The notes beneath the pieces are model-generated. The model was given only the letters and a program-made list of their open reading frames with translations. It searched no databases and was not told where the DNA came from. DNA of 64,000 nt from BJHQ01 sp964654285 (GTDB lineage: Bacteria > Planctomycetota > UBA11346). The stretch spans positions 1 to 64,000 of the forward strand of contig CAZZJC010000028.1 in the NCBI GenBank assembly GCA_964654285.1. Reading direction: 5' to 3'. Position numbers and translations under genes: made by a program. Below, one piece after another: positions 9,093 to 19,200 of the stretch. Each line of letters begins with the position of its first letter. Position 1 is the first letter of the stretch.

Positions 9093-10274
9093 ATGCGCCG
9101 CCTTCCCAACCTCTTCTCCTTCACGGTCTTCACCTGCGCCAGCGCAATGGCGGTTGCCGCCGATCCGGTCCATGCGGCGGTGCCGCCGCCAGCCGGCGAG
9201 GTCCGCGAGGTCTGTTTCGTCCTCGACACCACCGGATCAATGAGCGGCTTGATCGAGGGCGCCAAGCGTCGGATCTGGGGGATCGTGAATGAACTGACGG
9301 TCGCCGAAACCGGGAAACCACGGCCTCGTCTGCGCATCGGCCTGGTAGCCTACCGTGATCGCGGGGATGACTACATCACCCAGGTGACCGATCTGAATGA
9401 CGATCTCGATGCGATCTGGCTGAAGTTGTCGGCCTTGCGGGCCGGCGGGGGTGGGGACGGTCCGGAATCGGTGAACCAGGCCCTGGCCGAAGCCGTGGCC
9501 AAGGTCACCTGGTCGAAGGACAAAACGACGATGAAGACGATCTTCCTGGTCGGCGATGCTCCGCCCCACATGGATTACGCCAACGATGTGAAATACCCTG
9601 TGACCTGTACGCAGGCCGTCACCAACGGCATTGTCATCAATTCCCTGCTGTGCGGTGCGGATCCGACGGCGATAGGCATCTGGCAGGACATCGCCAAGCG
9701 CAGCGAGGGTCGCTACGCGGGCATTCCTCAGGATGGTGGAGTGAAACAGCAGGAGACGCCATTCGATGCGGCAATCGGCAGACTCAACAGCGATCTGGCA
9801 GCGACTGCCATCGCCTATGGCGACCGCAAGCAAAGGGACGAGGTCTCGGCCAAGGTTGCGGCGCAGGCAGACGCGCCGGTTGCGACCTCGGCGGACAGGG
9901 CTGAGAATTTCGCCCGCAAACGAGCCGATGCCGGCGCAGATCCGTCGGCGGCTCCGGTGGTCAGCGGCAAAGGAGAACTGATCAACGATCTGATCACCAA
10001 TAAGATCGACCTGGACAAGGTGAGTGCGGCCGACTTGCCGCCTGAGTTCCAGGGCCTCAAAAAAGAAGAGATCGCGGCAAGGATCGCCGAAAGGCAGCAG
10101 AGACGCATCGAACTCGGGAAGCAGCTGGATGCCCAGCTGACTGAACGCGCCAAATGGCTGCGCGAGCAGGCCGCAGCGAAACCGCCAGCGGGCAAAGATG
10201 GATTCGACGCCCAGGTATCCGAAATGGTCAAGATCCAGGCGGCGAGAATGAACGCAAATCCAGCGGCACCCTGA
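9093..10274 (+). CDS. Secreted von Willebrand A domain protein
   Basis: A 393-residue protein. The ATG at 9093 follows a TTGGAG ribosome binding site and gives a signal peptide of about 22-28 residues ending near AVAA or VHAA. A vWA domain follows with MIDAS residues D45, T47 and S49 (DTTGS). The C-terminal third (about 260-380) is charged and helical, rich in Lys/Glu/Arg, and may be a coiled coil. An upstream open frame reaches back into the previous gene, but no signal peptide is possible from there. Probably works with the preceding VIT/vWA protein; exact function unknown. Confidence 0.8.
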   Translation: MRRLPNLFSFTVFTCASAMAVAADPVHAAVPPPAGEVREVCFVLDTTGSMSGLIEGAKRRIWGIVNELTVAETGKPRPRLRIGLVAYRDRGDDYITQVTDLNDDLDAIWLKLSALRAGGGGDGPESVNQALAEAVAKVTWSKDKTTMKTIFLVGDAPPHMDYANDVKYPVTCTQAVTNGIVINSLLCGADPTAIGIWQDIAKRSEGRYAGIPQDGGVKQQETPFDAAIGRLNSDLAATAIAYGDRKQRDEVSAKVAAQADAPVATSADRAENFARKRADAGADPSAAPVVSGKGELINDLITNKIDLDKVSAADLPPEFQGLKKEEIAARIAERQQRRIELGKQLDAQLTERAKWLREQAAAKPPAGKDGFDAQVSEMVKIQAARMNANPAAP

Positions 10275-10320
10275 CATGCCGCTGCTTCCGCTGCCCGCCA
10301 CGGGATCTACGGTGGGTCCC

Positions 10321-11016
10321 ATGCGCGCGCACATCCTCGTCGTCGAAGACGATCCCGCGATCCGCTCCGGGATCGTCGAGATCCTCGATCTGTCCGGGTT
10401 CCAAGTCAGCGAAGCGGGGGATTTCCCGAGCGGTCGTCGCGCGGCACTGGGCATGGATGTCGATCTGGTGCTGCTCGATCTGGTCATGCCGGGCGGGGAT
10501 GGACTCGACATCCTCGCCGCGCTGCGCCAGGCGCGTCCGGCCCTGCCGGTGATCATCCTCACCGCGCGCGGGGCGGAACACGACCGGGTCAAGGGCCTCA
10601 AGGGCGGCGCCGACGACTACGTGGTCAAGCCGTTCGGAGCGGATGAGCTGGTCGCCCGGGTCGAGGCCGTCCTGCGGCGCAGCGGCGCGAAGGCGGCGCC
10701 GGCGCCGCAGCTCCTCAGCCTGGGCGGGATCGAGATCGACCTCGGCCGGCGCCAGGCCCGCTCCGGCGCCGGGCCGGGGGTGGAGCTCACCGAGCAGGAG
10801 TGCGAATTGCTGAAGCTGCTTGCCGAACGGCGCGACCGGGTGGTGCCGCGCGAGGAGCTGCACAGCCTGCTCTGGAAGAACCAGAGCGTCGATCTCGCCA
10901 GCCGGGCGGTGGACATGCTGGTGGCGCGCGTGCGGGAGAAGCTCGGCGACGACGCCCGCAATCCGAAGCTGATCGCGACGGTACGAGGCCTGGGCTACCG
11001 CCTGGCCGAGGCCTGA
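10321..11016 (+). CDS. OmpR-family response regulator
   Basis: A 231-residue two-component regulator. The receiver domain has acidic residues E9-D10-D11, the phospho-acceptor D53, and K in the YVVKPF motif. It is followed by a winged-helix DNA-binding domain with the VRGLGYRL end typical of OmpR/PhoB proteins. The ATG at 10321 is chosen because MRAHILVVEDD is a canonical start; an in-frame ATG at 10276 would add 15 residues. The cognate kinase begins two bases after its stop. Confidence 0.93.
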   Translation: MRAHILVVEDDPAIRSGIVEILDLSGFQVSEAGDFPSGRRAALGMDVDLVLLDLVMPGGDGLDILAALRQARPALPVIILTARGAEHDRVKGLKGGADDYVVKPFGADELVARVEAVLRRSGAKAAPAPQLLSLGGIEIDLGRRQARSGAGPGVELTEQECELLKLLAERRDRVVPREELHSLLWKNQSVDLASRAVDMLVARVREKLGDDARNPKLIATVRGLGYRLAEA

Positions 11017-11017
11017 C

Positions 11018-13582
11018 GTGCGCCTGCGCCTGTTCACCCTGATGCTGGTCGCCCTGCCGCTGCTGGCGGCCGGGGTGCTGCTGACCCGCGCGGTGGTGAA
11101 TGGCGAACGCGAGCGCGCCGAAAGCGAGGCGCTGCGGGTGGCGCTCTGGCGCCTCGATGCACGTGCCACCGCCCTGGTGGTCGGCGAAGCCAGCCGCGCA
11201 CCGGAGGCCTATCGATCGTTCTGGACGCCGAGCGAGGTCTTCGGCGAACGCCTGACCCCGGCCGGTCGCGTCCTGCTGCCCTCGCCGCTGCTTGGACTGC
11301 CGCAGGCGCCGCTGCACCTCCATCTGCGCCTGGCCGGCGGCACGCTGTCTTCCCCGCAGATCCCGAGCGGACGCGAACGCGCGCTCGCGCTCGACGGTCT
11401 GATCGCCAGCAGCGACCTGGCAGAGGCCGAACGCCGCCTCATCGCCCTGCGCTCAACCCTGGGCCGGGAACCGGAAATCCTGCTGGCCGGCCTGCCGCCA
11501 CCGCCGGATGCCTCCGATTCCATCGTCAATCCGCTCGAAGCGCCGCGCCAGGCGGCTTCACCGCTCGCGCCGGTTCCGACAGCAACCATGGCCGCGCCGC
11601 AGAAATCCGCCGAGGTCGTGCAGGATGCCGACAAGCCCATCGCCCTGCGTTTGGCGGATCCGGCTGCGGCGGACATGAGGTCCTCGCTCGCGGTCGGGGA
11701 TCCGGTCGATCCGCTCCGCTACTCCCAGACCCCGCAACCTGTCAACAACCGTGCTGCGAACTGGAAGGAAAGCGGTCTCGTCGCGCCGCAACCCGCCCAG
11801 CAACTGAAGGGTGCCAACGACGATTTCGCCAGCCGAAACGAGAATTTCCAGTCCTCCCAGGTGTACGTGCTCAACGACAGCACCAACCGGGCGCAGAAGG
11901 TGAACCTCCAGAATTCCCAACCCTCTGCCGACCGCGCCAGAGCACCGGGAACACCGACGCTGGCCCAGGCCGAGCAGGCACCAGCTGCCTCGACCCTGCC
12001 TGCTGCGCACGCGCGTGAGCACGTGCCGGTCGCGGCCGACAGAGCCGGCAGCCGACCGGATGGAGCCGCAAGCAACGAAACGTGGTCGAGGTCGGGCCCG
12101 GATTCCGCGCGCAGACAAGCGCAGGCGTTTGCCGGAAAGGATGAAAGCGGTCCGATCGCCAAGTCGGGTCCGAGCCGAGAGCCGATGGCCACGGCCCCCG
12201 CGCTCGATGCGGTGGCCGGGGCCAAACCGGCTCGAACCCCGGCTCCGACGACCGCGAAGGTGAGCCCTGACAAGAAGCCGGGCCGGAGCGAAATCGCGGG
12301 CAAGGTCGCCGCTCCGGAAGTCCAGCCGATCCAAGATCCTGCGCTTGCCGCAGCGGTTTCCCCGTCCGCTCCCTCCGCACCACCGGCCGTCGTCCGTCCT
12401 GCCGAGACCGGAAGTTCCCTGAGCACAGGCAGCATACGGGCTGGATCGGACGCACCCGCTTCGCAGCCGCGCCTGCGCCCGGCCACCGCGTACCCGATTC
12501 CACCCGCCGTCGCGGTGTCGTCGCCGTCCACCCAGGCCAGCACCGCCGGTCTGATCGAGGCGCGCTGGGCCGGGCCGCAATGGCTGCTCCTCGCACGCCG
12601 GGCGAAGCTCGACGGGCACGAGGAACTGCAGGCGGCAGCGTTGCGCTGGGACGACCTGCGGACGCAGCTCACCTCGCGCCTCACGGATCTGCTGCCGCAG
12701 GCGCAGCTGGTGCCGCGCAGACCGGACGACCCGCCCGAGCGCTGCCTGGCGGCGTTGCCGATCCGGCTGGAACCCGGCCCGCTGCCGGCCGTGCCGCTGA
12801 GTTCCGCCGCACGCTGGACGCTCGGCATCGCCTGGGGCGCATTGCTCGCCGGCCTGGCGGGGGGAGCCACCCTGATCCTGGCGGCCAACCGCCTGGCGGA
12901 ACGCCGCGCCGCCTTCGTCAGCGCGGTGACGCATGAACTGCGCACCCCGCTCACCGCCTTGCGGCTGCACGCGGATCTGCTCGCGGATCCGCGCGTGGCC
13001 GACGACGGCGCCCGACGCGGGAAACGCGTCGAGGTGCTGCGCGCCGAGGCCGGCCGCCTGGCGCATCTCATCGACAACGTGCTCGACTACGCCCGGCTCG
13101 AACGCCGCCGCCCGCCCGAACCGCGCCCGGTCGCGCTGGCTGAGCTGCTCGCGCCGCTCCTCCCGCGCCTGGGCACCCGCCTGGCCGCCGCCGGGCTGGA
13201 ACTCAACACCGCCCAGGTGCCGCCCTGCATGGTGCGCTGCGATCCCGCCGCGGTCGAACGGATCCTCGTCAATCTTGCCGACAATGCCGCGAAATATGCG
13301 GCCAGCGGGACGGAGAAGACGATCACCCTCAGCGCCCTGCTGGGCAAGGGCAGCCTCGAACTGCGCCTGCGCGATCATGGTCCTGGCCTTGCCGCCGACG
13401 TGCGCGCCCGGCTCTTCCTGCCGTTCGCCCGCAGCGCCGAGGCCGCCGCCGGCAACGCACCCGGAGTCGGCCTCGGACTCGCCCTCTGCCGTCGGCTCGC
13501 CCGCGCCCAGGGCGGCGACCTGCGGCTGGAAGAACCCGACGGCGGCGGCGTCGAGGCGGTGCTGGTGCTTCCGCTGGGATGA
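11018..13582 (+). CDS. Sensor histidine kinase with very long disordered insert
   Basis: An 854-residue kinase paired with the OmpR-type regulator just upstream, starting at a GTG. It has a first membrane segment (about residues 4-24), a sensor part to about 165, then some 340 residues rich in Pro, Ala, Ser and Gln. A second membrane segment lies near 605-625. The HisKA domain carries the phospho-acceptor H639 (VTHELRTPL). The ATPase domain has NLADNAAKYA, DHGPGL and GVGLGLALC. The low-complexity insert replaces what is normally a compact sensor and is unusual. Signal unknown. Confidence 0.9.
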   Translation: MRLRLFTLMLVALPLLAAGVLLTRAVVNGERERAESEALRVALWRLDARATALVVGEASRAPEAYRSFWTPSEVFGERLTPAGRVLLPSPLLGLPQAPLHLHLRLAGGTLSSPQIPSGRERALALDGLIASSDLAEAERRLIALRSTLGREPEILLAGLPPPPDASDSIVNPLEAPRQAASPLAPVPTATMAAPQKSAEVVQDADKPIALRLADPAAADMRSSLAVGDPVDPLRYSQTPQPVNNRAANWKESGLVAPQPAQQLKGANDDFASRNENFQSSQVYVLNDSTNRAQKVNLQNSQPSADRARAPGTPTLAQAEQAPAASTLPAAHAREHVPVAADRAGSRPDGAASNETWSRSGPDSARRQAQAFAGKDESGPIAKSGPSREPMATAPALDAVAGAKPARTPAPTTAKVSPDKKPGRSEIAGKVAAPEVQPIQDPALAAAVSPSAPSAPPAVVRPAETGSSLSTGSIRAGSDAPASQPRLRPATAYPIPPAVAVSSPSTQASTAGLIEARWAGPQWLLLARRAKLDGHEELQAAALRWDDLRTQLTSRLTDLLPQAQLVPRRPDDPPERCLAALPIRLEPGPLPAVPLSSAARWTLGIAWGALLAGLAGGATLILAANRLAERRAAFVSAVTHELRTPLTALRLHADLLADPRVADDGARRGKRVEVLRAEAGRLAHLIDNVLDYARLERRRPPEPRPVALAELLAPLLPRLGTRLAAAGLELNTAQVPPCMVRCDPAAVERILVNLADNAAKYAASGTEKTITLSALLGKGSLELRLRDHGPGLAADVRARLFLPFARSAEAAAGNAPGVGLGLALCRRLARAQGGDLRLEEPDGGGVEAVLVLPLG

Positions 13583-13759
13583 TCATGGCCGCAGCAGGAT
13601 TGGTCGGGATCGGGCAGTTGCTGAATTACTGATCGCACCTGCCTGTCCCGGGTGCATCCTTCGGCCGGACGCTTCCTTCTAAGACATTGTCAGCACGAAT
13701 GTTGTCATTTGCACGGTGGCACCCTGGGAATGGTCCGCTATGTGCAGTGATGCAACACC

Positions 13760-15256
<1,497 letters not shown>

Positions 15257-15286
15257 CTTGTCGCGTGGTAGCGCCGGGTGGGATCG

Positions 15287-15988
15287 TTATGGGGCGACCG
15301 GCGCGGCGTTGATAGGGGCCTGGATGATCGGTTTGCCGGTTTGGCCGTCGACGGTCCAGTCAGCAAGCTCGATGCCCTTGTCCTGGGCCTTGGGCAAGAC
15401 GGAGAGGCGCTGCGCCTCGGTCCACAACGCAGTGCCTTTGACGAAGGCAAAGCGGACATCGGCATACAGCACGCCGCTGCCCTTTCCCCGGTTGCAGGCG
15501 GGATCCTGCACCAGGATCGGCTGATTCCTTCCCGCCGTGGCAATGGGGCGGACGTAGCAGAACGGCTGGGTGATTTCGGGATGGCCTGGAGAGGTAAACA
15601 CCTTGCGGCTCAATCCGTAGTCGGGGCTCCTCAGTTCCTCGAGATCCTTGGGATACCCGGCATCATGTTCATTCATGTACGCCCGCATCGCCAAACCGAT
15701 CTGCCTCATGTTGTTTCCCGCCTGGACTTTCCGGGCTTCCGTCATCGCACCGGTGATCGCGGGCATCAGCAAGGCCGGCAGGATGGCACAACTCGTCAGG
15801 ATGCCCAGCGATCCCAGGACGATGCCCGCGATGGCCATGCCGCGACCCTGGTTTTTCAGCCCGATGATGCCACAGACCAAAGCAGCGATGCCGAGGAGCG
15901 GGACGATCAGACCGATGATGCCAAGCACCAGGGCGGTGATGGATAGACCGCTGCCTGGCTTAGGTGGGGAAGTGGCGATGTCGTTCAT
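15287..15988 (-). CDS. DUF4190 membrane protein with pilin-like C-terminal domain
   Basis: A 233-residue protein with two hydrophobic segments (about 15-42 and 48-75), rich in Gly/Ile/Leu as in DUF4190 domains. A soluble region follows that starts with a pilin-like helix (GNNMRQIGLAMRAYMNEH) and ends in a domain resembling the C-terminal part of planctomycete-type pseudopilins. No prepilin peptidase site is present; the transmembrane pair replaces the usual type IV leader. Role unknown. A related pseudopilin with a normal leader lies at 41585-42400. Confidence 0.7.
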   Translation of the reverse strand: MNDIATSPPKPGSGLSITALVLGIIGLIVPLLGIAALVCGIIGLKNQGRGMAIAGIVLGSLGILTSCAILPALLMPAITGAMTEARKVQAGNNMRQIGLAMRAYMNEHDAGYPKDLEELRSPDYGLSRKVFTSPGHPEITQPFCYVRPIATAGRNQPILVQDPACNRGKGSGVLYADVRFAFVKGTALWTEAQRLSVLPKAQDKGIELADWTVDGQTGKPIIQAPINAAPVAP

Positions 15989-16231
15989 GGCGTCCTTGTG
16001 GTTCCCTTGGGGGTTGAGGTGGCCGACATAGTGAACATGTGTCCCTTGCCAGCGGCATAATCATCGCCTGCATCGGTTGCCGCTCACCGCGATCCACGCA
16101 TGACGTCCTTCGGCTGGTGGCGGTTCAGACAAGATGTCTGGCGGCACCACGCAGCGCGGTGAGGAGCATATGACTCCTACTGCCGCTCACAACCGCAGCG
16201 GACCACCACTGCGCGATGAACGCAAGCGGAC
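15989..16231. other. Intergenic region, nothing recognised
   Basis: This stretch lies between the start of the DUF4190 gene and the end of the giant ATPase gene. I see no tRNA, repeat unit or convincing terminator in it. The promoter of the DUF4190 gene should lie in its left part. Confidence 0.4.
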
Positions 16232-19200
16232 TCAACCGTTGTCGTCGACGCGGATCCTCGGCGAATCCTTGGTCTTGCTGATCCAGGTGCGCAGGTCGCC
16301 GGCGACATTTTCGAGCTGGCCCCGGGTCTGCTGCGAGGTGCCGATGTACTGGCCCAGGCGTTCGATGAGCGGGATCAGCACGGCCTCGATCACCAGGGCC
16401 TGCTTCTCGAACAGCCGGCCGTAGGCGGCGGGCAGGGTGTTGATCACCTCGACCCGGGGCGGTTCGACCGGGGCGGGTGGCGGCGGGGGTGGCAGCAGGA
16501 CCGGCGCCGGCGGTTTGAGCGCGGCGAGGCCCTGGCCGAGCTGGGCGATGAGGTCGGCCAGGTCGCTCCGCCGGGCCGCGTCAGCCCCGGTCAGGGCGTG
16601 GACGAGGGCGGCTTGCAGGCCTTCCAGGCGCTCGCCCAGCTTGGCCAGCATGATCACCGCTTTTTCCTGGGGATCGTCGCTGCCGGACAGTTCGGTGCGG
16701 CGGGCGAAACCACGACAGAGGTCGGTCCAGCGGGCCTGCTCGGTCGGATTGGCGACCCCGGCGAGGTGCTTGAGCTTGAGCAGGTTGGCCTCGGCGGCCG
16801 AGGTCAGCGTCTGGGCCTCGGCCTGGTAGTGGTCGAGCAGCACCTGCGTCAGTTCGTCAGGCGTCAACGCCGGCACCACCCGCGCCGCGATCTTGGCCAT
16901 GTTGCGGTAGCTGCCTTGCAGCTTGAAGGGCGGTTCGGTGCGGTCGGCATCGGACTGGGCGGCGCTGGCGATGTAGGTCTGGTTGACCCGCAGCAGCAGG
17001 TCGCGCGCGCGGGCGAGATGGCCGAGCACGGCGGTCACCTCGGCGACCTCGGCCCCGCTGTAGGGATGTTCGAGTTCGCTGCGCGCGCCGTCGTCGCCCT
17101 GGCTGATGCGCAGGAGGCGGAAGAGATCCTGGCCCGGACGCGCGGCCAGGGGTTGCAGCACCGGATTGGCGACGAGGCAGTTTTCCAGATAGCTGAGGGC
17201 GAAGGCCTCGCTGTGTCCGCCCGCGACCTCGCCAAGGTTCCAGGTGTCGGCGCGGTTGGCGAGCATGTCGGGGATGCGGAAGCGATCGCCCGATTCGGTG
17301 TAGGGATTGCCGGCCATGGCGATGACGAAGCGCTTGCCGCGCAGATCGAAGGTGCGCGCCTCGCCGCGCCAGACGCCTTCGACGCGACGGGTGCCATCGC
17401 CCAGCGGGATGAACTTCTGCAGGAATTCGGGGCTGCAGTGCTGGATGTCGTCGATCAGCAGCAGGACGTTGCTGCCCATGGCGAAGGCGAGGTTGATCCG
17501 TTCCACCTCGTTGCGTGCCGACAGGTTCGGGGCCTCGGCCGGATCGAGCGACACGGTCCTATGGCCCAGCGCCGGACCGTTGACCTTGACCCAGGCCAGA
17601 CCGAGCACCGCCGCGACGTATTCGAGCAGGGTCGTCTTGCCGTAGCCGGGGGGTGAGATCAGCAGCAGCAGGCCCTGGGAATCGGTGCGCCGCTGCGCCC
17701 CGGCGGCGCCGAGCTGCTTGGCCAGGTTGTCGCCCACCAGGGGCAGGTAGACCTCGTTGACCAGGCGGTTGCGCACGAAGCTGGTCAGCACCTTGGGCTG
17801 CATCTCGTCCAGACGCAGCCGGCGGCGTTCCGCCGCGATCAAGGCCGTGCGCCTGGCGCGCCAGGCGCGGAAGCGCGGCAGGCGGTCGCGACCATGGGAC
17901 GCGAGGCGGGCCAGGCATTCGTCGAGGCGCAGGTCGAGCCGGCCGTCGCGGATGCGCGGATGGCTGGACAGCAGCCCGTCGATGGTCAGGGCGGTGCGGG
18001 CGCTGACGCGCTGGCGCGCCAGGCTCGGCGTCAGCAGGCCGGCGGCGGCCTCGGGAACGGCCGCCTGCAATTCGGGCGGGGTCACCGCGCGGATCCACGC
18101 GGTGGCCAGGCGCAAGGCGGCGGCGGGATCGGCCGCCAGCGCGTGCAGGGCCTCGTCCAGGGAGCGATCGGCCGGGTGGAGGCGGATCCACTCCGCAAGC
18201 AGCCCGCCCAGGCTGACGGCCTCCCCGGACAGGACGAAGGACCGGCCACGATCACGGGCGAGTTCCTCGGCCAGGTAGGCGCCGGCGTCGGCATCGGCCG
18301 CCCCGACGAGCCGCTGGCAGTCGGCGGCCAGGATGTCCCAGGCCGGCACGACGAGCCCGGCCTGGCGCAGGCGATCGAGGCTGACCGCCTCGGTCGCCAG
18401 GCGTTCACGCCAGGCGGTGTCCGGGCATCCGGCCCAGCCCAGCACCGCCGCCGCGCGGCAGGCCGGACTGAAACGCAGGAGCCCGGCGGATCGGCCGAGA
18501 TGATCCAGGGCGACCAGGATGCGCGCGGCATCCGCGTCGTGGATGCCGCGTTCAAAGCCGCCGTCCGGGCTGTCAGCGGCGATTTCCCGGGCCAGCGCGA
18601 GCGCGGCGGATTCGTCCAGGATGCCGGCCCCCGGGGCCCGGCGCTGGAGCGCGAGCCAGGCCAGCCATTCCGCCCGGCAGGTGCGGGAATCCTCGGATTC
18701 CAGCAGTTGTTCAACCACTTCGGAATCGACGCCCGGCGTCGCCGCGGTCGTCGCCGTTGCCGTCGCCTCGGCGCAGGGCCAGGCGAGATCGGTGCCGGCG
18801 AGCTGGAATTCGAGGTGGACCCCCTCCTCGGTGCGACGAGGGATGAGCGCCAGTTCGGGCGCCTGGCGGTTGACGGTGAAGGCGTGCCGTCCCAGGCGCA
18901 CCTGGCCTTCGCCGGCGCTCAGGTCGGTGCGGTCGCGGATGGTCCGGGCGGCATCCTCGCGCGCGGCCTTCAACCGCCCATCCAGGTCGTCGGCGCGCAC
19001 CACCGCGCCGAGGGCGCGCAGCTGGTCGACCTGATCGCGGTATTTGCGCACCAGCACGTCGGCCGCGAGGTAGGCCGACAGCTCATCCAGGTTTGCCGAC
19101 GCCTTGGCGCGCCTGGCGATCGTGGTCAGCAGACGTTCCGCCGCCGTGGCCAAGCGGTCGGCGGAGCGGGCGCGGGCGTCGGCGAGCTGGCTGCGCCGGC

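Noticed and set aside
13710..13735. Sigma-54 promoter in front of the activator gene at 13760
   Set aside because: A TGGCAC is present, but the -12 element is missing at the required spacing.
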